From positions 186,001-250,000 of the forward strand of contig CAWFXW010000013.1 in NCBI GenBank assembly GCA_963819785.1: DNA of 64,000 bases, given 5' to 3'. The notes beneath the pieces are model-generated. The model did no database searches and had not been told where the DNA came from. It saw nothing but the letters and a program-made list of their open reading frames with translations. Positions 1 through 7,799 of the stretch are shown here, in pieces. The stretch is from Palsa-504 sp963819785. GTDB lineage: Bacteria; Actinomycetota; Actinomycetes; Streptosporangiales; Streptosporangiaceae. The stretch's first letter is position 1. Each line of letters begins with the position of its first letter. Position numbers and translations under genes: made by a program.

Positions 1-309
1 GTCGCCGCGCGACTGGTCCGCCGCCGGGTGCGCGGACCGCACCTGGTCCAGCGCCCGGGCCAGGACCTCACTCAGGGCGCTGGCCCCGACCGACGACAGC
101 ACCCCGACCCTGGCCACCGCCGCCGGGCCGTCAAGACCGGCGACCTCGGACAGCGCCGGCCCGAACGCGGCCGCGCACAGCAGCGGCAGCACCGCCGGCG
201 CCGGGATGCCGCGCAGCTCATGACGGCCGTTCCTGGCCGCGCGGAGCAGCCACTCACGGATCCCCGTCTGGAGCCGCGTGACCTCCTCGAAGTCGCCCAA
301 ACCCTCCAC
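1..309 (-). CDS. Partial unknown protein, N-terminal part only
   Basis: A reading frame on the minus strand starts at GTG 309 (an in-frame GTG at 315 is the alternative) and runs off the left edge, giving about 103 codons. An in-frame TAG lies just upstream of these starts, and an AGGTGGGG stretch overlaps them as a possible ribosome site. The peptide begins VEGLGDFEEVTRLQTG and contains a hydrophobic Ala/Leu/Pro stretch followed by a Val/Leu/Ser segment. Codon third positions are GC-rich as in neighbouring genes, whereas the longer open frame on the plus strand is Arg/Pro/Gln junk. I do not recognise the family. It shares orientation with the membrane protein at 441-1037. Confidence 0.55.
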   Translation of the reverse strand, partial: MEGLGDFEEVTRLQTGIREWLLRAARNGRHELRGIPAPAVLPLLCAAAFGPALSEVAGLDGPAAVARVGVLSSVGASALSEVLARALDQVRSAHPAADQSRGD

Positions 310-440
310 CCCCACCTGCCTGTCGCACCCCAGGACGGCGGCAGCCTAGCCGGCGTCATAGCTCCCCAGCCGGGACCTTTGCGTAGGTGTGACCACCCGC
401 GCGCCGATCCGGGCGGTTTCGTGGTCGGCGGCCGTCCGGA

Positions 441-1037
441 TCAGGCCGATTCGTCGCCACGCACGGCGGCCTGCGTCTCCGGGTCGAGCGCAGCGATCAG
501 CGGGGTGGAGGCCTCGCGGAGCTGCCGGACGGCGTGGTCGAGTCGGCTCGTCGGCGCGGCCGATCCTGACGCCGTGCCCGTCGCGCCCAGCACGCGGGCC
601 ATCTCTCCGCCGAGCCGCTGGGCTTGCTCGAGGAAGTTCCGCGAGATTCTCTCGTCGATCAGGATCGGCGCGCCGACCAGCAGCATGAGCATGTACGTGC
701 GGAACTCGTCGGCGGCGTCGTCGCGGTTGCCCGGGCCCAGGCCCTTGGCCACCGCCTGCGACACCTCCTGCGCCGCGCGTGTGGCCTGGGCCAAGATGAT
801 GGCCGCCTGGGCGGCGACCGCCCGGGACAGGTCGTTGAGCTGCCGGAGCCTGACCACCTGGTCGACGACGAGCAGCGTGATCGCCAGCACCAGCAGGCCC
901 GACACGACGCTGGTGGTCAGCGCGTGAGCGGCCCACCACCGGCGCATCGCCCCGTCGTTGATGTCCAGGATCACCAGCACGACGGCGAGCAGCGTGATGA
1001 CGCCCGCGGCGAACCCGCCCTGCCAGCGTGACAGCAT
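441..1037 (-). CDS. Two-helix membrane protein, unknown function
   Basis: A 198-residue protein starting at ATG 1037. Two hydrophobic helices lie near residues 10-26 and 41-58, separated by a short Trp-rich segment. After them comes a long Ala/Gln/Arg-rich helical region, then a further hydrophobic patch (LMLLVGAPILI) around residue 115. This looks like an inner-membrane protein with a cytoplasmic helical tail. There is only a weak GTGGG ribosome site. No catalytic motif is visible. It may be co-transcribed with the partial gene to its left, which lies about 130 bases downstream. Function unknown. Confidence 0.7.
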   Translation of the reverse strand: MLSRWQGGFAAGVITLLAVVLVILDINDGAMRRWWAAHALTTSVVSGLLVLAITLLVVDQVVRLRQLNDLSRAVAAQAAIILAQATRAAQEVSQAVAKGLGPGNRDDAADEFRTYMLMLLVGAPILIDERISRNFLEQAQRLGGEMARVLGATGTASGSAAPTSRLDHAVRQLREASTPLIAALDPETQAAVRGDESA

Positions 1038-1103
1038 CCCACGACCATAGCCGCCACCGGATCCCCGGACTGATCACGCGACGAATGCTCAGCCGGTCGG
1101 GCC

Positions 1104-1946
1104 CTAGGCGGGACTGGCCAGGGCGATCCGGTTGAAGCCGGCGGGCTCGGCGATCATGGCCGTGCCGATCTCGTGGAAGCCGATCCGGGCGTAGATGCGG
1201 GCCACCGCGGTGTCGCTGGCGGACAGGAAGATGGTCTGCACGCCGCGGTCCCTGGCGTCCAAGGCCAGCAGCGCGGTCACCGCCGCACCGAGGCCCTGCC
1301 GGCGCACGGACGGCAGCACGCCGACACCGGTGATCTCGGCCACGCTGTCCACCGCCTGGTAGCTTCCCGCCGCGAGCGGGCCGTCCGGGCCGAACGCCGC
1401 GGCCAGCACCGACTGTCCCGACCGCAGCCGCTCCCGCAGCATCGCCATCGTGCCGCCGTCATGGTCGGCGGCGATCTTGTCCCGCTCGGCCGGGCCAGCG
1501 TCGCCGACGCTCGTGCCCGGATGACCGAACGCCACCGCCGGGACCGCCCAGATCCGGTCGAGTTCGGGATCCTCGGGTGTGACGATCCGCACCACGATCC
1601 CCGGCGGCAGCGACGGGACCTGCGTCGACCCGGCGAGCACCATGAGCGGGTGGGCCACGACCTCCAGGCCCGCCTCGGCGGCGGCGGCCGCCATCTCCGG
1701 CGCGGTCTGCTCGATCCACTCGAACGACTCGGGGATGATCAGCTCGCGCTGCTGGGCGCGGACCGCGCGGATGTCGGCCGGGGTGACCGGCGGCCGGGAG
1801 CCGCGCCGCGGGCGAGCGTAGTACGGCCATCCGGAGCCGACCGGAACGAAGATCACCAGCGGGCCGTGCTCGTCGGCTCGGGCCCTGCGTCGCGGGACAG
1901 CGTCGCAGAACGCGTCAATCCGCTCAATGACCTCGTTGTCTCCCAC
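1104..1946 (-). CDS. GNAT-family N-acetyltransferase
   Basis: About 280 residues from GTG 1946. The frame stays open to 2174, but that extension overlaps the divergent methyltransferase and is Arg/Gly junk. The C-terminal half is a GNAT fold: the acetyl-CoA pyrophosphate loop RRQGLG lies at about residues 215-220, preceded by the strand EITGVGVLPSV and followed by the helix that ends in IYARIGFHEIG, the usual GNAT strand 5/helix pattern. The N-terminal 130 residues are a separate module typical of actinobacterial two-part GNAT proteins. Substrate unknown. It is divergent from the methyltransferase, with a 123-base gap that must hold both promoters. Confidence 0.85.
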   Translation of the reverse strand: MGDNEVIERIDAFCDAVPRRRARADEHGPLVIFVPVGSGWPYYARPRRGSRPPVTPADIRAVRAQQRELIIPESFEWIEQTAPEMAAAAAEAGLEVVAHPLMVLAGSTQVPSLPPGIVVRIVTPEDPELDRIWAVPAVAFGHPGTSVGDAGPAERDKIAADHDGGTMAMLRERLRSGQSVLAAAFGPDGPLAAGSYQAVDSVAEITGVGVLPSVRRQGLGAAVTALLALDARDRGVQTIFLSASDTAVARIYARIGFHEIGTAMIAEPAGFNRIALASPA

Positions 1947-2069
1947 AGCAGTACTTACCTTAAGGCGCGGGGCGCAGGAGTCCAACTGCGTTTTGCTGAC
2001 CTGAGCGGTTCGCCACCAGCCGGAAATGCGGTTTGCGCTCCGGCGGCGCCGCGCTACTGTGAGCGCCTT

Positions 2070-2834
2070 ATGGAAGACACCGATCGCCCGGGTCGGCTCA
2101 GCCAGGTGCCCTTTCACGGGCCGTTGTCCCAGACCAGGGCCACGAGCCTGACCGAACGCCTGACCAGGAACCATCCGCGCACGGTGCTCGACATCGGCTG
2201 CGGGTGGGGCGAGCTGATGCTCCGTATCCTGGCCGCCGCGCCGGACGCGACCGGCGTCGGGATCGACCTCGATGAGGACGACCTGGCCCGCGGCCGTGCG
2301 GCCGCCCAGGCCCGCGGTCTGGCCGACCGGGTCACGTTCGCCCGCGAATCCGGCATCGGAACCACCCGCGGGCCCGCCGACCTCGTCCTATGCGTGGGCG
2401 CCAGCCAGGCGGTCAGCGACGTCCAGCCGCCCGGCCACATCGCGGCGGCCCTGACCGCGCTCCGCCGCCTGGTCACGCCCGGCGGCCGGGTGCTATTCGG
2501 CGACGGCTTCTGGCAGCGTCCGCCCACCGAGGCCGAGCTGGCCGCCATGTGGCCCGGCACCACCGCGGGCGAACTGCCCGACCTGGCCCAGATCGCGGAC
2601 CTGGCCGTGGCGGCGGGCTTCCGCCCGGCCTGGATCGAGACCGCGACCGAAGCGGAGTGGGAGGAGTTCGAGTCGGCCTATCAAGCCGACGAGGAGGCGT
2701 GGCTCGCCGCTCACCCCGATCACCCGGAGGCCGCCGAGCTCAGGCAGCGCCTCGATGAGCACCGCTCGTACTGGCTGCGCGGCTACCGCGGCCTGCTGGG
2801 CCTGGCCTACCTGACCCTGATCCCGGTCGGCTGA
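2070..2834 (+). CDS. SAM-dependent class I methyltransferase
   Basis: A 254-residue protein from ATG 2070. The upstream in-frame extension is the shadow of the acetyltransferase. Motif I, VLDIGCGWGE, is at residues 39-48 and the acidic motif II residue in GVGIDLDEDDL follows, so a Rossmann-type SAM site is clear. The middle reads VTPGGRVLFGDGFW, the usual post-motif-III strand and loop. The C-terminal half is rich in Glu and Ala and contains several Trp/Tyr residues, which may form a substrate lid. No target-specific motif is evident. The gene ends just before the left non-coding end of the IS110 element. Confidence 0.85.
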   Translation: MEDTDRPGRLSQVPFHGPLSQTRATSLTERLTRNHPRTVLDIGCGWGELMLRILAAAPDATGVGIDLDEDDLARGRAAAQARGLADRVTFARESGIGTTRGPADLVLCVGASQAVSDVQPPGHIAAALTALRRLVTPGGRVLFGDGFWQRPPTEAELAAMWPGTTAGELPDLAQIADLAVAAGFRPAWIETATEAEWEEFESAYQADEEAWLAAHPDHPEAAELRQRLDEHRSYWLRGYRGLLGLAYLTLIPVG

Positions 2835-2899
2835 CCAGAAGGCTCGGCTGACTAGCAGCCTTGCCCACAACTCGTCGGCCATTTACCGGTCAGCCATCT

Positions 2900-3130
2900 G
2901 TATCGCTGCGCGCGACGCCGTACCGGCGTGAAAATAGCGGCGGTACCGCCCGTGACGTCGTTTGCTTCTTGGTGCGGTTGAGGCCGCCGGTCAGCCTGAC
3001 GCCGGGAGCCGGTTACCTGAGGGGCCGTTCATTGTTGCCACGAGCACGCGGGTCAGTTTCTTCCGTTCGCCCCCGGTTCCCCGGGCGGTACCGCCTTGCA
3101 GGTTAGCAGTCCGGGAAGGAAGAGGTGAGG
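2900..3130 (+). ncRNA. Candidate bridge RNA of the IS110 element
   Basis: IS110-group elements are known to encode a structured bridge RNA in the non-coding end upstream of the transposase, with one loop pairing to the target and another to the donor. Here the 300-base region has no coding signature. It contains a hairpin at 2915-2929 (ACGCCG, loop TAC, CGGCGT), the palindromes at 2939-2950 and 3084-3095, and a strong ribosome site just before 3136. Placement and hairpins fit, but the loops cannot be assigned by eye. The limits are a guess. Confidence 0.35.
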
Positions 3131-3135
3131 GACGC

Positions 3136-4443
3136 GTGGAAGAGGTGACCGACGAGCCGCTGTACCGGGACCGGGTGTGCGGCATCGACATCGGCAAGGC
3201 CGGAATGGTGGCGACCATCCGGGTGCCCTCCGATAAGGACCCGGCGCGGCGGGCCCAGGAGACCCGCAGCTTCGGCACCACCAGGCGTGAGGTGCTGGCG
3301 CTGGCGGACTGGCTGCGGTGCTGGCAGGTGCCCGCGGTGGTGATGGAGGCGACGGGCGATTACTGGAAGGGGCCGTTTTACCGGCTGGAGGCCGAGGGGT
3401 TCGAGTGCGTGCTGGCTGATGCCCGGCAGGTCAAGAACCTGCCCGGCCTGCCCAAGCGGGACCCATCGGATTCCCGGTGGCTGGCGGTGTGCTTCGAGCG
3501 CGGCGCGGTCACCTCCTGCTTCGTGGCTACCCCGGAGTTCCGCATCATCCGGCTGCACACCCGGTACCGGCGGGACCTGACCGAGGAACGGGGCCGGGAG
3601 AAGCAGCGGGCGGAGAAGCTGCTGGAATCAGCCGCGATCAAGCTGTCCAGTGTGGTCACCGACCTGCACGGGGTGACCGGCCGGGACATCATGGACCACC
3701 TGATCGCCGGGGAGCGCAACCCCAAGGTCCTGGCTCAGCTGGCCCGGGCCCGTGCCCGCCGCAAGATCACCGAGCTGGAAGAAGCCCTCGAAGGCGCCGA
3801 GTTCTTCACCGATGAGCACGCCGCCTTGCTGAAGGTCATGCTGGCGCGCATCGACCGGGTCAACGCCGAGATCGACGAGCTGACCGCGGTGATCGAGCGG
3901 CTGCTTGCCCCGTACGAGGAGCAGCTGGAGCAGGCCGAGTCGATGCCCGGCTGGGGCCGCCGCGCCGCCCAGGACGCCATCGCCGAGACCGGTGTCGACA
4001 TGACCCGGTTCCGCACCGGCGGGCACCTGTCGTCCTGGGCCGGGAAGACCCCGCTGGACAACCAGTCCGGCAAGCGCACCGGCCGGGCCAGATCCAAGAA
4101 GGGCAACCGGTACCTGGCCGCCATCACCGGCGAGACCGCCATCGCGGCCGGCAAGACCCAGACCCGCGAAGGCGCCCGCTACCGGCGGCTGGCCCGACGC
4201 CGCGGCAAACCCAAAGCCCAGGTCGCGGTCGGCAACACCCAGCTGAAGGTCTTGCACAAGCTATTGTCCAACCCCGGCATGCGGTATGAAGACCTCGGCG
4301 CGGACTACTACGAACGCCAGCGCGACGTCCGCCGCCAGATCGCCCACCACGTCGGCAAGCTCGGCGCCCTCGGCTTCGAGGTCACCCTCTGCCGCCTCCC
4401 CGCGCCCGGACCGGACGGTACCGGCGGCACCCAGGCCGCCTGA
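3136..4443 (+). CDS. IS110-family transposase (DEDD recombinase)
   Basis: A 435-residue protein from GTG 3136, chosen because the purine-rich AAGGAAGAGGTGAGG run directly precedes it. The RuvC-like N-terminal domain carries Asp18 (GIDIGK), Glu71 (VMEATGDYW), and Asp109 and Asp112 (KRDPSDSRW), the DEDD set. A coiled, charged linker fills roughly residues 150-260. The C-terminal Tnp domain has GHLSSWAGKTP, with candidate nucleophile Ser299/300. Length and order match intact family members, so the element may be active. Codon use is similar to the host. Confidence 0.93.
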   Translation: MEEVTDEPLYRDRVCGIDIGKAGMVATIRVPSDKDPARRAQETRSFGTTRREVLALADWLRCWQVPAVVMEATGDYWKGPFYRLEAEGFECVLADARQVKNLPGLPKRDPSDSRWLAVCFERGAVTSCFVATPEFRIIRLHTRYRRDLTEERGREKQRAEKLLESAAIKLSSVVTDLHGVTGRDIMDHLIAGERNPKVLAQLARARARRKITELEEALEGAEFFTDEHAALLKVMLARIDRVNAEIDELTAVIERLLAPYEEQLEQAESMPGWGRRAAQDAIAETGVDMTRFRTGGHLSSWAGKTPLDNQSGKRTGRARSKKGNRYLAAITGETAIAAGKTQTREGARYRRLARRRGKPKAQVAVGNTQLKVLHKLLSNPGMRYEDLGADYYERQRDVRRQIAHHVGKLGALGFEVTLCRLPAPGPDGTGGTQAA

Positions 4444-4490
4444 CCCATACCCGCCCGCAGGCCCTGACCGGCCCCGATGGCCAGGGTCCG

Positions 4491-5270
4491 CTACCGCGCG
4501 TCCAGCTGAGGTTCTATTTTCGGGTCAGCGTCGGTGATCAGGCCGGGGGAGGCGACCGCGATCGGCCCGGCGTAGGCCTCGGCGGCGGCCAGCACGGAGT
4601 CGTCCGGGTCGGTGCCGGGAATCAGGTGGGTCAGCACGAGCTGCCCGGCCCCGGCCTTGCTGGCCACATGGCCGGCCTGGCTGGCGCTGGACAGGTAGCG
4701 CGCCGAGTCAGCCGGCACCTCCCGGGGGTACGAGGCCTCGGCCAGCAGCAGGTCGGCACCGCGGGCCAGATGGCGCAGGTCGGGGCTGGGCCCGCTGTCC
4801 CCGGTGTACGCCAGGACCCGGCCGTCGGCTTCCAGGCGCAGCCCGGCGTTGGGCAGCATGTGGGGGAGTAGCCAGCTGCGGACGCCGAACGGCCCGACGC
4901 CGAACCCGTCCCCGGGCGTGAACTCCCGCAGGTCGATCGCGTCGTCCAGCGCGCCGGGCCGGTCCAGCGCGAGGACCGCCCGCAGCGCGCCCGGAGGCGC
5001 GTAGACCGGCAGCGCGGGGGCGGCGGCGCGGTCATCCCGGAACGTCCTGGCCCGCAGCAGCGGGTTCAGGTCCGCGCAGTGGTCGGGATGCCCGTGACTG
5101 ACCAGCACCGCGTCCACGTCGTCCGCGTGCGCGAACTGGAGCAGGCGCGGCACCGTCGCGTACCCGGGGTCGATCAGCAGCCGGAACCCGTCATGTTCGA
5201 CCAGATAGCCGCTGCACGCCTGCCCGGCGCCCGGCCAGGCTCCGCACCCTCCGAGTACCGTGAGCCGCAC
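4491..5270 (-). CDS. Metallo-beta-lactamase-fold hydrolase (RNase Z-like)
   Basis: A 259-residue protein from GTG 5270. The metal site is complete: SHGHPDH gives His59, His61, Asp63 and His64. Further ligands are His137 (LLPHMLPN), Asp158 (YTGDSGP) and His215 (LTHLIPG). The layout resembles the RNase Z/cyclic-phosphodiesterase-like branch common in actinobacteria, but the substrate is not set by sequence. The last 15 residues (after VASPGLI) are charged, and the stop lies about 48 bases from the end of the transposase gene. The natural tail may therefore have been replaced when the IS inserted. Confidence 0.85.
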   Translation of the reverse strand: MRLTVLGGCGAWPGAGQACSGYLVEHDGFRLLIDPGYATVPRLLQFAHADDVDAVLVSHGHPDHCADLNPLLRARTFRDDRAAAPALPVYAPPGALRAVLALDRPGALDDAIDLREFTPGDGFGVGPFGVRSWLLPHMLPNAGLRLEADGRVLAYTGDSGPSPDLRHLARGADLLLAEASYPREVPADSARYLSSASQAGHVASKAGAGQLVLTHLIPGTDPDDSVLAAAEAYAGPIAVASPGLITDADPKIEPQLDAR

Positions 5271-5344
5271 CGTCCCACCCTAACCGGGCCGCCGGGCAGA
5301 TGGCCCCCGGCGGCCCGGACGGTCACTTCAGGACCACGCGGTGA

Positions 5345-6982
5345 TCAGGCCGGGCAGGGGTTCCGGCCCAGGTTGTTCTGGAAATCGTCAAACCGCGTCA
5401 CGGTGGCGCCGCCGCCGCCGAACGCCAGGAACTGCAGTGGCAACAGCGTGCCGTACTGGCTGACTCCGCCGAAATCGTTGGCGGTCAATCCCGGTATGCG
5501 GTTCCCGATGAACCACCGGCAGGACCCGCCGACAGGGAAGAACCTCGTGATCGAGAAGAAAGGATAGAACGTGGCGGGCTGACCGTCGTCGGTTGGCGGG
5601 ACGAGGGTGCAATTGGTCCCGGTGGTCGTGTTGCACGCCCCGCCGAGGTCGGCCGCCTCGACCCGCGGCGCGTCGGACTCGAGCGCCGCCGTGGCGTAGT
5701 TCGTGGTGAGGAAGGGCCCGGTCAGCGGGCTGGAGAACAGCTCCGGCGTCGGATGCAGGAACGTGTTCCCGTCCGGCCAGTCCTTCAGGTAAGACGTCCC
5801 GTCGAACCCCGGGGCGTTGCTGGCGGTGCACCCGCTGACCTGTACCAGTAGCGAGTCTGCCGCCGGGAAGCACCCGGCGTCGTCGGCGTCGGCCGGCTCC
5901 TGGTCACCAGGCGCACCCTCCAGGCCCGCGCACGTACCGGTGGTGGTGTCCACGTTCGTGCAGTAGTCGAAGTGGCCGATCTCCTCGTCGAACGCGATGT
6001 TGTAGGAGTGCGCGGTCCACGGCACCCGGGTGGCCGGCGAAGACGTCGAGTACATGGGGTGGAAGTTGTAGGGGATCTCCGTGCACGACGTGCCGGTCGG
6101 TGCGGCCTGGATCTGGCCGAATCCGTTGGCCGCGGACGCGGTCATGGACCCCACCTGGCCGGTGCTGTGATCGAACACCACCGTCTGCAGGCCCTGTGCC
6201 GTGTCGTGCATGCTGACCGTGAGGCGGTCACCGGGCCGCATGAACAGCACGTCGGGCCGGGTCGGGTTGCCTGAGGTGGCCGCGTCGAACTGCAGTGGGT
6301 TCGGCGGCCCGATCGGCTGGCCCGAATGAGTCAGGAAGGCGAAGTTGACATACTCGGTGCCGCCCAGGATCTGGTTCTGGCATGTCGGATTCAACAGCGT
6401 GCCGTTGATCGGGTTCTCGGACAAACTGTCGATATTCAGCGCCGCGCACCAGTCCCGCGGGTCGCAACTGCTGCCGTTGAATTGCTTGACCCAGCCTGGC
6501 GGGTAGAACTGCAATTCCGTGAACGCGGTGCCCGGATGCTGGGCCAGCGGGGTGATGTTGGAGTCGCTGTCCGGGGTGCAGTTGGTCGTCACCTGGGGGT
6601 AGGACTGCGAGTCGCACATGGCCATGCCGAACCAGAACGCCGGGGTGAGCTGGAAGCTCCAGGACCGGCCCGGTATCACGCCGCGCGGCGGGTCCTTGGG
6701 CAGGGTGACCTGCCACGCGTTGCGGTTGCCCGCCCCGGGGACGTTGGAGTAATACAGCACCGACGGCTCGTCGTGCCCGACGTACTTTCCGCCGAAGACG
6801 TGATAGTAGTCCTGCACCTCGGTACACAGCACCTGCCCCGTGATGCAGGCCTGTGATTTGGCAGATGTAATCCCCGCTGCCGGGGCTGTCGGCTGGGCGC
6901 TGGCCGCTGTGGCGCCCAGCACTCCGCCGGTCGCGATGGCTACCGTGATTACCAGCCACCGCCATGATCGTCCGCGCGTCAT
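5345..6982 (-). CDS. Secreted protein of unknown function
   Basis: A 545-residue protein. I chose the ATG at about 6982 (MTRGRSWRWLV) because a GGAGG site lies seven bases upstream; a longer in-frame ATG at 7033 has none. A Sec signal peptide is clear: Arg-rich start, hydrophobic VITVAIATGGVLGA, and an Ala-Ser-Ala cleavage site near residue 29. The mature protein is rich in Asn, Thr, Gly, Phe and Trp and has several Cys (paired CxxxC-like spacings), suggesting an extracellular, disulphide-bonded beta-rich fold. No catalytic family is recognised. The GC content is slightly lower than in its neighbours. Confidence 0.75.
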   Translation of the reverse strand: MTRGRSWRWLVITVAIATGGVLGATAASAQPTAPAAGITSAKSQACITGQVLCTEVQDYYHVFGGKYVGHDEPSVLYYSNVPGAGNRNAWQVTLPKDPPRGVIPGRSWSFQLTPAFWFGMAMCDSQSYPQVTTNCTPDSDSNITPLAQHPGTAFTELQFYPPGWVKQFNGSSCDPRDWCAALNIDSLSENPINGTLLNPTCQNQILGGTEYVNFAFLTHSGQPIGPPNPLQFDAATSGNPTRPDVLFMRPGDRLTVSMHDTAQGLQTVVFDHSTGQVGSMTASAANGFGQIQAAPTGTSCTEIPYNFHPMYSTSSPATRVPWTAHSYNIAFDEEIGHFDYCTNVDTTTGTCAGLEGAPGDQEPADADDAGCFPAADSLLVQVSGCTASNAPGFDGTSYLKDWPDGNTFLHPTPELFSSPLTGPFLTTNYATAALESDAPRVEAADLGGACNTTTGTNCTLVPPTDDGQPATFYPFFSITRFFPVGGSCRWFIGNRIPGLTANDFGGVSQYGTLLPLQFLAFGGGGATVTRFDDFQNNLGRNPCPA

Positions 6983-7253
6983 CGCGCAGCCTCCGTCCTT
7001 ACGTGCTGCGCGCTGCAGGCCCTCCCAGTGCATCCGTCGCTACAGCGCCGGACTCGGAGCAAGCCGAGCCTAAACCTGTACGGAATTTGTGACTAGAGGT
7101 TGTGTCCTGATTATTTATGGTGACAAAGCGCCCCGGTGGCGGATCAGGGAACCGGTCGTCGCCAGCCGACGTCCAAGTTCCCGGAGCTGACCTGCGGAGC
7201 CGATCTCCAGCCGGAGATCAGCTTGCCCGCAGCAAGCGCTCAGGGAGGCTTCG

Positions 7254-7799
7254 ATGAATTTTCGGTCAAGCGCCGCCGCGGCCGGCCTGCTCGCTGCCCT
7301 GGTGACCGGCTGTGCGACGGCGTCGTCGCCGGGCGCTGGCACTGGCACGCCCGGGTCCGCAGCTCCGGCGGCCACCCAGAGTCAGGCGCCCAGCGTGGTC
7401 ACGGCCACCACCGCGACGCGGTCCGGGTGCCAGCGACTCGCCGGGGGCTCGCTCACCCTGGCCAGCAACGGGCGGACCTACTGCCTGCGCGTCGGCCAGC
7501 GCCTCAGCGTCTACCTGCGCGGCACCGTGGCCAGCCGGTGGCTTGAGCCGCGTGTCTCTGGCAACGCCCTGGTCGGCGCGCCGAACGGGGCACTCTCGCT
7601 GATCGCCGGGGTCACCGGTGCCTCATTCAGGGCGGCCCGGCCCGGGCGGGTGCTGATCACCTCGGTCCGGCCGCCGTGCCAGGTCGCCTTCTCCGGCAAG
7701 AACGAGGCGGAGCCGGCCAGCTCGGTGCCCACGACGTACCCGCTCCGGTCCTGCGCGCCGGCGCGCCGGTTCAGCGTCGTGATCGTGGTGACGCGCTAG
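7254..7799 (+). CDS. Small lipoprotein
   Basis: A 181-residue protein from ATG 7254, with a GGAGG site five bases upstream. It has a short lipoprotein signal with lipobox LVTGC (Cys at about residue 20), followed by a Ser/Thr/Pro/Gly linker to about residue 45. The remaining 130 residues look like a small beta-sandwich with Cys residues that could pair (GCQRL, TYCLRV, PPCQV, RSCAP). It is predicted to be anchored on the outer face of the cytoplasmic membrane. Its 3' end overlaps the convergent phosphoesterase gene by four bases. Function unknown. Confidence 0.8.
   Translation: MNFRSSAAAAGLLAALVTGCATASSPGAGTGTPGSAAPAATQSQAPSVVTATTATRSGCQRLAGGSLTLASNGRTYCLRVGQRLSVYLRGTVASRWLEPRVSGNALVGAPNGALSLIAGVTGASFRAARPGRVLITSVRPPCQVAFSGKNEAEPASSVPTTYPLRSCAPARRFSVVIVVTR

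Larger units (their letters stand above)
2835..4490 (+). mobile_element. IS110-family insertion sequence, apparently complete
   Basis: The element consists of a DEDD transposase gene (3136-4443) preceded by about 300 bases of non-coding sequence and followed by about 45 bases. A long 5' non-coding end and no terminal inverted repeats are typical of IS110 proper, as opposed to IS1111. The 12-base palindrome GGCGGTACCGCC occurs twice in the 5' region (2939-2950 and 3084-3095), and a related GACGGTACCGGCGG lies close to the end of the gene. The exact ends and core dinucleotide cannot be set without an empty-site comparison, so the limits given are approximate. Confidence 0.7.

Noticed and set aside
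28..927. Long plus-strand open frame of 299 codons
   Set aside because: Composition is Arg/Pro/Gln-rich junk; it is the shadow of the two minus-strand genes at 1-309 and 441-1037.
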